A DNA stretch of 64,000 bases, taken from positions 1 through 64,000 of the forward strand of contig CAUZLF010000720.1 in the NCBI GenBank assembly GCA_963580285.1, given 5' to 3'. A program made the translations under genes and the position numbers. Under the pieces are notes generated by a model. It was not told the origin of the DNA. It made no database searches and saw only the letters and a program-made list of their open reading frames with translations. The DNA is from Lucinisca nassula (Eukaryota; Mollusca; Bivalvia; Lucinida; Lucinidae). Below, piece by piece: positions 47,930-59,069 of the stretch (position 1 is its first letter; each line of letters opens with the position of its first letter).

Positions 47930-49140
47930 ATTAAAATTTGACATTTAATTCCAGGTGCTTTGTTCTTGTAAGATATGTCTTCTCAGCCAAGTTATTTTTA
48001 AATGCATGAATTAAATTTTCTACATGCAACATTTTTAAGCCACCATCTGCCATATTTTTAATAATATTTTTTCTTTTGATCCTGTCTGGTCCAGAGTTGC
48101 AAAGGAACTTATAAAATAATTTATTAAGATTTTGTATTAACTCAATTGGTGGATGCGGCAAAGCTATGAATAAATGAACAAATTTTGAATTAGCTAGTGA
48201 TTTTATTATTGTTGTCTTACCTTGCAGAGTGAGTCTTCTTTTTGACCATGTCTCTATGAGTTTACTTAATTTTTCTAGAATATCAGGTGCGTTCATTTCC
48301 CATATATTAAAAACTTCTGGTGTGAAAGTAACCCCTAAAATCTTAATAGATTTTTGGTCCCAATCCAATTTATATTCTTGACAAAGTTTTAGGTTTGATT
48401 TGTTCATACGTCCTATCCATATTGCCTTTGTTTTATCCATATTAATTTTTAACCCTGACATGTGGTAAAAAGTGTTTAGTGTCTCCAAAGATTTCCTTAA
48501 TGAATGTTCTGTTCCATCTAAAATAACTGTGTATCATCAGCATACTGACTCAGCTTAACTTTATTTCTATTAATTCCAATGGCCCCTATTGTGTTGTTTT
48601 GTCTGATCATGTGTCCAGGAGCCTCTGCACACAAAATAAAATATATATGGGGAAATAGGGCCCCCCTGTCTACAGCCCCTTTGTAGGCAGAAATACTCGG
48701 TCATATGCCCATTTTGTAAAATACATGATTCAGCTCCAGACTGAAAAAGTGAAACCCATTTTTTTAAGGATGGACCGAAGTTGAAATATTCCAAGGATTT
48801 TTAATGAATTTCCATGACACTGAGTCAAATGCATAGTGAAAGTCTATAGATAAAAGTAATCCGGGTATTTCTTGTTGTTTAGTTTCAAAGAGAATACCGT
48901 ATATCAGACGGATATTTTCCCCTATAAATCTTCCAGCTATGAACCCTTTTTGGTCTTCGTGTATGATTTTGTTCAAAACTGTCTTAAGCCGGGAGGCAAT
49001 AACCGTGGATGCTAGTTTATATACAATGTTAAGCAAGGATATAGGTCGCCAATATTTTTTAAGTAGAAAGGAGATTTATTAGCCTTAGGAAGGCAAGTAA
49101 TTATACCCTGTTTTCGTGTAATTGATAAAGATCCTATCTT
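47930..49140 (-). pseudogene. LINE reverse transcriptase core (broken)
   Basis: On the minus strand: QKGFIAGRFIGENIRLI, LLSIDFHYAFDSVSW (catalytic Asp retained; the usual Lys before AFD is Tyr), RGCRQGGPISPYIF, then YADDT at 48530-48544, then MSGLKINMDKTKAIWIG. Frames shift between the first and second blocks and before YADDT. Confidence 0.85.
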
Positions 49141-49253
49141 ATATGCAAAATTTAATGATTTTAATATGAAACTATTTAAGTCAGTCCAGAAAAATTAAAA
49201 ATATCTGCTGTGAAGCCATCAATACCTGGAGTTTTTGAGTTTTTCATATTTTT

Positions 49254-50729
49254 AGCTCATCTGTGAGGTAATGACGAGGTGAGCTTTTGGGATCACTTTT
49301 CGTCCGTCGTGCGTCCGTTCGTCCGTAAACAATTTCTTCAAACGACATCTCCTCCTAAACCACTGATCGGATTTTGACCAGACTTCACAGGAATGATCCT
49401 TAGGTGGTCCCCTTTCAAAGTTGTTCAAATCGTTCCGGTCAGTTCCACATCTAGGTCACAGGACCCAAAAATAGATTTTTTTCATCGAAAACTTAAAAAA
49501 TCTTCTTCTCTGAAACCACAAGGCCCAGGTCTTTGATATTTGGTAAGAAACTTCATCTAGTGGACCCCTACCAAGATTGTTCAAATTATAGTGCTGGGGC
49601 CCGAAATGCCCCCGCCCCGAGTCCCTTTGGTTTTACATAGGATTATATAGGGAAAATCTTTAAAAATCTTCTCCTCTGAAACGCAAGGCCCAGGTCTTTT
49701 ATATTTGGTATGAAGCTTCATCTAGTGGACCCCCTACCAAGATTGTTCAAATTATAGTGCTGGGGCAAAAAATGCCCCCGCTCCGGCCTCTTTGGTTTTA
49801 CATGTACTTATATAGGGAAAATCTTTAAAAAATATTATTCTCTGAAACCGCAAGGCCCAGGTCTTTGAGTTTTGGTATGAAGCTTCAACTAGTGGACCCC
49901 TACCAAGATTGTTCAAATTTTAGTGCTGGGGCCAAAAATGCACCTGCCCCGGGGCCCTTTGGTTTTACAAGTGCTTAAATAGGGAAAATCTTTAAAAATC
50001 TTCTTCTCTGAAAACGCAAGGCCCAGGTCTTTGATATTTGGTATGGCGCTCCATCTAGTAGACCCCAATCAAGATTGTTCAAATTATAGTTCTGGGGCCA
50101 AAAATGCCCCCGCCCCGGGGCCCTTTGATTTTATAGGGAAATTCTTTTAAAATCTTCTACTCTGAAACCACAAGGCCCAGGTCTTTGATATTTGGTATGA
50201 AGCTTCATCTTGTGGACCTTTACCAAGATTGTTCAAATTTTTAGTGCTGGTGCCAAAAATGCCCCCGCCCCGGGCCCTTAGGTTTTACATAGACTTATAT
50301 AGAGATAATCTTTGAAAATCTTCTTCTCTGAAACAGCAAGGACCAGGTCTTTGATATTTGGTGTGAAGGTTCATCTAGTGGACCTCTATCAAGATTGTTT
50401 ACACTATAGCCCTGAGGCCAAAAATGCCCCCGCCCCGGGGCCATTTGGTTTTACATAGGCTTAAGTAGGGAATATTTTAAAAAAAATGTTTCTTCTCTGA
50501 AACCGCAAGGCCCAGGTCTTTGATATTTGGTGTGTAGCTTCATCTAGTGGACCTTTGCCAAGATTGTTCAAATTATAGCCTTTGTTGATATTTGGTATGG
50601 AGCTTCACCTTTTTAGACCTCCCTCAACGTTATGCACATAATAACCCTGGGGTCAATAATGGCCCTCCCCAGGGCCCACTTGTTACTTTATGGATCAGGT
50701 GAGCGATCCAGGGCCATCATGGCGCTCTT
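49254..50729 (+). mobile_element. Helentron-like element family F inserted in the LINE RT
   Basis: The head AGCTCATCTGTGAGG is followed by (GTCC)n and about eight monomers of roughly 165 bp ('tttgatatttggtatgaagcttcatctagtgg'). The tail is CAGGTGAGCGATCCAGGGCCATCATGG. LINE coding sequence continues directly across it (SEALN before, NMKNSKTPGIDG after), which defines the empty site. Confidence 0.75.
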
Positions 50730-51041
50730 ATTTAAGGCTTCAGACAGCTCTGTATATGTTATTTCTCTCTCAAGCACCCTGGCATCATAATCTGAAAGTT
50801 TGCGGGTGTTTTCTTCTACTACATATTCAATTTTTGTGTCATCTGTTACTATCTTTTCGGAATATAAATCTTTATAATATTCCTTTTGCTTGTTTAAAAT
50901 TTCATTCATTTCTGTACATTCATGACCATCATCTATTAATTTAGTTATTACTTCATTTGTGAAATTTCGTGTTTCTAAATTAAAAAAGTAGCTGGTTGGC
51001 TTTTCCCATAATTCTTCATATCTACACTTTGATCTTAACAT

Positions 51042-51205
51042 GAGTGAGTGAGTGTTTCAGTTTTACGTCCCACCAACAGCTAAGGTCATACGGAGACGGG
51101 ACCTCGGTTTAAAGACTCATCCGAAAGTCTGGAGAAGCCCGGGATCGAACCTGCGACCCCTGGTTTACAAGGCGAGTAGCGTAACCACTCGACCACGGAG
51201 GCTTC
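51042..51205 (-). mobile_element. SINE-A in the LINE, 14-bp target duplication
   Basis: A minus-strand SINE-A with (CACT)n end, flanked by TTTGATCTTAACAT at 51028-51041 and 51206-51219. Confidence 0.9.
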
Positions 51206-51503
51206 TTTGATCTTAACATAACTCCCTCAATGACAGTTTTTCTTATTTCATACAGTCTTTCTTTTTTTTTCCTTTAACAACACACAAAGTTCGGCAATAA
51301 ATTGTTCAGAGTCTTCAGATATATCTTTTTCTAATTCTGCTAATTCTTCCTCTAGCTGTTTCTGAACTTTTTCTTTTTCTTTCTTTTTCCTCGAACTATA
51401 TTCAATTGTTTGCCCTCGAATCTGAAGAAGTATCATTTCAAAAAGTAACTGATCATTTATAGTATACTCCTCAATATTATTATTATTGTTATTGTTGTTC
51501 ATG

Positions 51504-51545
<42 letters not shown>

Positions 51546-51689
51546 GCTTTGAACATTAATATTGTCAGGTTGTATTTCTTGTCTCTTGTAAGTATCGAAA
51601 ACATTTTTTATTGTATTTTTAACTATTTTAATATATTCCTGATCTTTTAAGAGTGAATTATTGAATTTCCAGTACTTTTGCCTCTATCA

Positions 51690-52400
51690 TTTTCATTCAC
51701 TTTTAATTTAATAATGCCGGAATGATCTGTTCTATATCCAGGGACAACCATGCAATCATCAACATACTGAAAATTATTTTCACTGACTAAGAAAAGTGCA
51801 GACGAGCTTGTTTTTTTCTGGATTTAGTCGTCGCCATGTAAAGCCTTTATCTTCTTTCAATACTCTATAAACGTCAACATAAATCTCTTTATCAATAATT
51901 TTCAAAACTTCTGACCTCGCTCCAGGATTGTTAACATGTGTGTAATTAACAGTATCAGTCTCTTGATGCAGAACTAAATTCCAGTCTCCACATAATATTA
52001 TACTGTCATTTTCAAATTCAATGATATGATGTAATAAACTTCTATAAAAACTTGGTTTATCAATATTAGGTCCATATAGCCTTACTAATAGTATATTTTT
52101 TATCTTGCACTTTCAGTTCTGTAATTATAAAGTTGCCATTTGGATCTGTCAGTACTCTTCCAATATCGCACGCAAAGTTATTGTTTATTAAATCATTACT
52201 CCTCGGTTTACATTTGTACCCTCTTTTGAACTTAAAATTGCATTATATCCCCATTCGACCTTTATATATGGTAGTAAGTTTTTGTTGATATGTACATCCT
52301 GTAATCATGCGATGTTATAATTTTTAGATCGTATATGTTGGAACAAATCTCGCCTTTTTTGCATGTTTTTTGAGACATCGACAGTTTTGGGAAAATATAC
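51690..52400 (-). pseudogene. LINE endonuclease domain (broken)
   Basis: Reading the minus strand: NCRGL-like start, LQDVH, LYGPN, then ILCGDWNLVL (GDWN at 51978-51989) and GYRTDHSG (about 51722-51736), the conserved blocks of the exonuclease-endonuclease-phosphatase fold. Frameshifts occur at about 52250 and 52100, and an in-frame break near 51810. Confidence 0.75.
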
Positions 52401-52629
52401 TTATTTTTTCCGCCATTTTCGATATTATAGCCCCACAGCATTACCACACCCCATTTTGAGGCGCTGAATAAAAGAAGGCCATGCAAGACAATACCATACC
52501 CAGATATACAGTTAAACAGATACAAAATAAGACATGAATATGTTTTGAAAAATAAAACACAAAATAAAAAGTGAAAACATGTAATAGCTCTCTGAAACAC
52601 ACATTTTTGAAGTATCAGTAATTTCATAG

Positions 52630-53130
52630 TGTGTGAATATTAATATTTTTATAGGATTTTTTAGTTTATATTTCTCCATTTTTTTCCAGGGAGATTTAGA
52701 AAGTGTTATAGTTCCTTTTATGAATGAATCTTATGGTGAGAAAAATCATCACGATAACACGCCCTTGTGACAACATCAATGTGCCATAATGTACTCCTTC
52801 ATTTCTCCAAACTAGTTTGTTCTCTGGCAAAAATCTGTGATACTTTGTTATTCACAGTCCAAACACAGGCCCTGTGTGCCTGTTAGAATCGCCTCATGAA
52901 GGCAGTTCTAGCGATCACCCACAGCGCATGCCTCGTAATAAAAACAAGAGGAATAATGTATACCCCCTAAACCCCAGTTTCTCTGTATAAAGTGGGGACC
53001 AGAGGGGTGTTCCTTACATCGTCTTGCCAACGCGACGAAAGACAAAAATAAATAATAATTTCGAAACCGGTGGCCCACACAGCCAGTAAAAAGTAAAATC
53101 CTTACCTTGAACTAAAACGGGTCGTAACCC
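52630..53130. mobile_element. Non-coding; degenerate MITE1 at about 52745-53005
   Basis: ATCACGATAACACGCC, GTTAGAATCGCCTCATGAAGGCAG and 'accccagtttctctgtataaagtgggg' identify an old MITE1 copy. Confidence 0.5.
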
Positions 53131-53345
53131 TGTCAAACGTTAACGGATTATGCCCATTAACAATCCCATACCAGTCATTCCCGGTATAAATATGTATGCA
53201 AAATTTGAAAAAAAACAAAACGAAACAAATAAAACTAAAGTTGTGCGGATGGACGGACAGACAGATGGACTGACAGATGGATGGACGGACGGACAGCCAT
53301 ACACTCTAAAGTGTATCATAATACACCAGTATCGTATGATCGGGT
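53131..53345 (-). mobile_element. Probable Helentron-like head fragment
   Basis: The palindrome GTGTATCATAATACAC lies next to (GACG/GACA)n and part of a monomer. It resembles the head architecture of the other families, in reverse orientation. Confidence 0.35.
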
Positions 53346-53468
53346 ACAAAAAAAAATGAATGGTTTTTGCTGAAAACCTCTTTCCAATGAGAATATCTAA
53401 GCATCAGACTCGTTACTTCTTGGTTCAGTTAAACTATTGCATGCGGGAAACCCCTAATGGGGTGACCT

Positions 53469-53536
53469 TGGCAAACAGTGCAGGGCCAGATCAGACACCA
53501 CAGAATGCGGCATCTGATCAGCCTGCACTATTTGCA
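53469..53536. repeat. GCAAACAGTG hairpin element
   Basis: GGCAAACAGTGCAGGGCCAG pairs with GCCTGCACTATTTGC. The inner stem GATCAGACACCACAG / CGGCATCTGATC is slightly eroded. Confidence 0.7.
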
Positions 53537-53573
53537 AACATAATTTTCAGTCAAAAATAGAATAAAAATGAAA

Positions 53574-55962
53574 CCAGAGGGCCCTGAATCGCTCACCTGA
53601 GAATCAGTGTCTCTAGTACATTCTTGGCTCAAGGGCTATACTAGGTGAAGCTTCATACCAAATATCAAAGACCTGAGTCTTGTGGTTTCAGAGAAGAAGA
53701 TTTTTAAATATTTTCCCTATATAAGCCTATGAAAAACCAAAGGGCCCCAGGGATGGGGGCATTTTTGGCCCAAGGGCTATAATTTGAACAATCTTGGTAG
53801 AGGTCCAATAGATGAAGCTTCACACCAAATATCAAAGATCTGAGCCTTGCGGTTTCAGAGAAGAAGATTTTTAAAGATTTTCCCTGTATAAGCCTGTGTA
53901 AAACCAAAGGCCCCCAAGGCGGGGGCATTTTTGGCTCCGGGGCTATAATTTGAACATTCTTGGTAGAGGTCCACTAGGTGAAGCTTCATACCAAATTTCA
54001 AAGACCTGGGCCTTGCGGTTTCAGAGAAGAAGATTTTAAAAGATTTTCCCTGTACAAGCCTATGTAAACCCCAAGGCCCATGGGGCAAGGGCATTTCTGG
54101 CCCAAGGGCCATAATTTGAACAATCTTGGTAGAGGTCCACCAAATGAAGCTTCATACCAAATATCGAAGACCTGGGCCTTTCGGTTTCAGAGAAGAATGT
54201 TTTAAAGATTTTCCCTATATAAGCCTATGTAAAACCAAAGGCCCCTGGGGCAGGGGCATTTTTAGCCCCAGGGCTATAATTTGAACAATCTTGGTAGAGG
54301 TCCACTAGATGAAGCTTCACACTAAATATCAAAGATCTGAGCCTTGCAGTTTCAGAGAAGAAGATTTTTAAAGATTTTCCCTGTAAAAGCTTATGTAAAA
54401 CCAAAGGCCCCCGGGGCGGGGGCATTTTTGGCCCTAGGGCTATAATTTGAACAATCTTGGTAGAGGTCCACTAGGTGAAACTTCACACCAAATATCAAAG
54501 ACCTGGGCCTTGTGGTTTCAGAGAAGAAGATTTTTAAAGATTTTCCCTGTACAAGCCTATGTAAACCCAAAGGCCCACGGGGCAAGGGCATTTCTGGCCC
54601 AAGGGCCATAATTTGAACATTCGTGGTAGAGGTCCACCAGATGAAGCTTCATACCAAATATCGAAGACCTGGGCCTTTCGGTTTCAGAGAAGAATATTTT
54701 AAAGATTTTCCCTATATAAGCCTATGTAAAACCAAAGGCCCCTGGGGCGGGGGCATTCTTAGCCCCAGGGCTATAATTTGAACAATCTTGGTAGAGGTCA
54801 AATAGATGAAGCTTCACACTTAATATCAAAGACCTGGGCGTTGCGGTTTCAGAGAAGAAGATTTTTAAAGATTTTCCCTGTATAAGCCTATGTAAAACCA
54901 AAGACCCCCGGGGCAGGGGCATTTTTGGCCCTAGGGCTATAATTTGAACAATCTTGGTAGAGGTCCACTAGGTAAAACTTCACACCAAATATCAAAGACC
55001 TGGGCCTTGTGGTTTCAGAGCAGAAGATTTTTAAAGATTTTCCCTGTACAAGCCTATGTAAACCCAAAGACCCACAGGGCAAGGGCATTTCTGGCCCAAG
55101 GGCCATAATTTGAACAATCTTGGTAGAGGTCCACCAGATGAAGCTTCATACCAAATATCGAAGACCTGGGCCTTTCGGTTTCGGAGAAGAATATTTTAAA
55201 GATTTTCCCTATATAAGCCTATGTAAAACCAAAGGCCCCTGGGGCGGGGGCATTTTTAGTCCCAGGGCTATAATTTGAACAATCTTGGTAGAGGTCCACT
55301 AGATGAAGCTTCACACTAAATATCAAAGATCTGAGCCTTGCAGTTTCAGAGCAGAAGATTTTTAAAGATTTTCCCTGTAAAACCTATGTAAAACCAAAGG
55401 CCCCCGGGGCGGGGGCATTTTTGGCCCTAGGGCTATAATTTGAACAATCTTGGTAGAGGTCCACTAGGTGAAGCTTCACACCAAATATTAAAGACCTGGG
55501 CCTTGTGGTTTCAGAGAAGAAGATTTTTAAAGATTTTCCCTATATAAGCCTATGTAAACCCAAAGGCCCCCGGGGCGGGGGCATTTCTGGCCCAAGGGCC
55601 ATAATTTGAACAATCTTGGTAGGGGTCCACTAGATGAAGCTTCTTACCAAATATCGAAGACCTGGGCCTTTCGGTTTCAGAGGAGAAGATTTTTAAAGTT
55701 TTCATTTTAAAAATCTATTTTTAGCTCCTGTGACCTAGATGTGCAATGGACCGGAACCAATTGAACAACTTTGAAAGGGGACCACCTAAGGATCATTCCT
55801 GTGAAGTTTGGTTAAAATCTGATCAGTGGTTTAGGAGGAGATGTCATTTGAAGAAAAAGTTTACGCACGCACACACGCACACACGCACGCACACACGCAC
55901 GACGGACGCCGGACAAAAAGTGATCCCAAAAGCTCACCTCGTCACTACGTGACAGGTGAGCT
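53574..55962 (-). mobile_element. Helentron-like element family F, reverse, about 13 monomers
   Basis: On the minus strand the head AGCTCACCTGTCACGTAGTG is followed by CG-rich (GTGT/GTGC)n and about 13 monomers of about 166 bp, the same monomer as at 49254-50729. The tail is CAGGTGAGCGATTCAGGG, ending CTGG before TTT. Each monomer yields a near-identical short minus-strand reading frame by chance; these are not genes. Two alternating monomer variants give a higher-order period. Confidence 0.7.
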
Positions 55963-56149
55963 AAAAAAATATGCCCGACTCTCCTTATATGAAAAATGGA
56001 CTTGTCCAACATATAACAATGGAAGAGTCCACTGGTATACAATAGGTTAAGTCCTAGAGTATATTGTTTTCACATCTTAACATAACTAGGTAAACTACTA
56101 GTCAATATAGAAAACATGTCCCGACATATATAGACAAACCAGTTTTTAA

Positions 56150-56266
56150 GAAAGTGCAGACCCTGATCGGACGCTACAAGCTTAATTTCCTGCACTGTCA
56201 GCAAACAGTGTAGATCCTGATCGGACGCCGCATTCTGTGGCGTCAGATCTGGTTCTACACTGTTGT
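56150..56266. repeat. Two GCAAACAGTG-type hairpins
   Basis: A partial copy (GTGCAGACCCTGATCGGACGC...CTGCAC, about 56154-56198) is followed by a full copy (56199-56266, inner stem GGACGCCGCATTCTGTGGCGTC). Confidence 0.6.
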
Positions 56267-56338
56267 CAATGCCAACCCCTAGATTCTATCAACAATACTA
56301 TTAAGCAATACTGCTATAAGATTAAAGCTGGTATTTTT

Positions 56339-57329
56339 ATGCCCCCGCCATTCGAAGAATGGTGGAAAGGGCATATAGCGTTGCCCCTGTCCGTCCGTCC
56401 GTCCGTTCGTCCGTGCGTCCGTCCGTGCGTCCGAAACTTAAACGCAGTCAATAACTTCCTTATTTCGTGATGGATTTTTAAATTACTCGGCAGAAATGTT
56501 AACCATCATGAGACGACGTGTCACGTGCAAAACCCAGGTCCGTACCACCAAGGTCAAGATCATACTTAGAGGTCAAAGGTCAAAAAAGGGTCCGAAACTT
56601 AAACGCAGTCAATAAATTTCTTGTTTCTGGATGGATTTTGAAATTATTTTGGAGAAATGTTAACCATCATGAGTCGATGTGTCACCTGCAAAACCCAGGT
56701 CCGTACCTCCAAGGTCAAGGTCATACTTGGAGGTCAAAGGTCAAAAAAAGGGTCCGAAACTTAAACGCAGTCAATAAATTTCTTGTTTCTGGATGGATTT
56801 TGAAATTATTTTGGAGAAATGTTAACCATCATGAGTCGATGTGTCACCTGCAAAACCCAGGTCCGTACCTCCAAGGTCAAGGTCATACTTGGAGGTCAAA
56901 GGTCAAAAAAAGGGTCCGAAACTTAAACGCAGTCAATAACTTTCTTATTTCTGGATGGATTTTGAAATTACTTTGTAGAAATGTTAACCATCATCAGTCG
57001 ATGTGTCACATGCAAAATCCAGGTGCGTACCTCCAAGGTCAAGGTCATACTTGGAGGTCAAAGGTCAAAAAATGGGTCCGAAACTTAAACGCAGCCAATA
57101 ACTTACTTATTTTTGGATGGATTTTGAAATAATTTTGAAGAAATGTTAACCATCATGAGACAATGTGTCACGTGCAAACCCAGATCCGTACCTCCAAGGT
57201 CATACTTGGCGGTCAAATGGCATAAAAAGGGTCCAAAACTTAAACACTGTCAATAACTTTCTATGGATGAATACGAACATAGACATATTTTCGGGCGGGG
57301 GCATCCTTGTCCTATGGACGCATTTCTAG
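56339..57329 (+). mobile_element. Helentron-like element family C with DR1-type nuclear-receptor motifs
   Basis: The head TGCCCCCGCCATTCGAAGAATGG is followed by (GTCC)n and about five monomers of 161-162 bp. The tail is GGCGGGGGCATCCTTG, then hairpin GTCCTATGGAC, ending CTAG before T at 57329. Each good monomer carries CCAAGGTCAAGGTCA-like and AGGTCAAAGGTCA motifs (the latter at 56570, 56731, 56893 and 57055). Confidence 0.7.
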
Positions 57330-57659
57330 TCTATAAATGAGTTACCTGGATTTTCGACATATCAGTTATACTCACATGAGCTGAAGAGTGTCTGGAGAGG
57401 CCCTGAATGGAAACGACCCCTAAATCACAGGGCGAATAGCCAAAAGTCAACAACTCGGAGGCTTCTATTCTATGTAGCGTAGATGGGAGAGGGTGCAGGG
57501 TGGGAAGGGTAGGCATTTTCCTAGGGCTCCGCCTTGCCGAAACGAAATGCAAGACAGGGACTTTGGCCTGGCCTCACTAGATTCTAATTTGTATATGGGT
57601 ACCCATCTTAACCTCCTTATTAAGGTGGTTATTACAGGCATCCATAATCTAGCCCTCCA

Positions 57660-58935
57660 GAGCAGAATAAGAAAATAAAGAACTGCCTGAAAACCTGCAC
57701 TGCTCATTAAAATATGACCCTCAACTCTAAAAATGCAAATCAGAACGGTTGTCATCTGCTTTGCTGCCCACTGGTAACTTTTGAAGGAAATTGTTGCAAA
57801 TGTTTTGGCCCCAGATCAGACTGATCCTCTAGGACCAGCCTGACCAGGGTCCACAGCATTTGCCTGTATGCAATTATATACAGAACTGCAGACCAGATAT
57901 TCAGACAGGTTCAGATAGAATTTCTTGGCATCCAAAGGACCAAGCATATATCTATACCATGATGTCAGCTCTGTGATGAACATAATTTGCTTGCGTGATC
58001 AGAAGATGAAACTTGTCCTTGTCCTGCCAAACTGTGATTGCAACAGTGTAGATCCAGATCAGAGGAAGAGACATCTGATCAGAATCCACACTGCTTGCAA
58101 TTTGGCTTGCAAACTTGAAAAATTACCTTTATCTTAGCTATCAGATTAGTTTATAGCCAGAAATGGGTGTGGTTAAAAAAAGGTTCAGCAGGTCAAGGAC
58201 AAAAATATTTATCTCGCCTTTGTAATATAATGCAAGATTTACCAATAATGTTTGTCGATTGTAAATCCTGTAAATGTTTATTTCACTTTATCACTGCTTG
58301 CAGAATAAGAAAATAAAGAACTGCCTGAAAACCTGCACTGCTCATTAAAATATGACCCTCAACTCTCAAAATGCAAATCAGAACGGTTGTCATCTGCTTT
58401 GCTGCCCACTGGTAACTTTTGAAGGAAATTGTTGCAAATGTTTTGGCCCCAGATCAGACTGATCCTCTAGGACCAGCCCGACCAGAGTCCACGGCGTTTG
58501 CCTGTATTCAAAAATATTTAGAGCTGCAGACCACAGATTCAGACATTTTCAGATAGATCTTCTTGGCATTCAAAGGACCAAGCATATATCTATACAATGG
58601 TGTCAGCTCTGTGAAGAACATAATTTGCTTGCGTGATCAGAAGATGAAACTTGTCTTTGTCCTGCCAAACTGTGATTGCAAACAATGTAGATCCAGATCA
58701 GAGGAAGAGACATCTGATCAGAATCCACATTGCTTGCAATTTGGCTTGCAAAACTGAAATATTACCTTTATCTTAGCTATCAGATTGGTTTATAGCCAGA
58801 AATGGGTGTGGTTGAAAAAAAATCAGAAGGTCAAGGACAAAAATATTTATCTCGCCTTTGTAATATAATGCAAGATTTACCTATAATGTTTGTTGATTGT
58901 AAATCCTGTAAATGTTAATTTCACTTTATCGTCAC
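57660..58935. repeat. 638-bp tandem segmental duplication
   Basis: 57660 to about 58297 is repeated at 58298 to about 58935 with few differences ('agaataagaaaataaagaactgcctg' at 57664 and 58302). Each copy contains two GCAAACAGTG-type hairpins. No coding function is seen. Confidence 0.85.
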
Positions 58936-59069
58936 TGATATTTTTATGTATACACATAACACTGATTTTTATTTAGTTTAAAAGAAAACACTTTCATTCC
59001 ATCTTTCACACACATAGAGTATCAAAATAAAACTATTAATATTATATAATTATATAATATCCAAGTTCA

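Larger units (their letters stand above)
47180..52420 (-). mobile_element. Degenerate non-LTR retrotransposon (LINE, APE-type, L1/Tx1-like)
   Basis: The minus strand encodes, in order, an apurinic-type endonuclease (about 52370-51690), a coiled-coil linker rich in Glu/Lys, a reverse transcriptase (about 50990-47930, interrupted) and a C-terminal region ending near a CSSC motif. A Helentron-like element (49254-50729) and a SINE-A (51042-51205) are inserted. Many frameshifts and stops show it is dead. The clade call rests on general motif style only. Confidence 0.85.

Noticed and set aside
51248..51604. Independent Asn-rich coiled-coil gene
   Set aside because: It lies in the linker of the minus-strand LINE between endonuclease and RT and owes its Asn/Ile runs to an (ATT)n microsatellite.
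53704..55106. A series of near-identical minus-strand reading frames of 66-85 residues
   Set aside because: They are the same 166-bp tandem monomer read in one frame; number and spacing follow the repeat, and no domain is recognisable.
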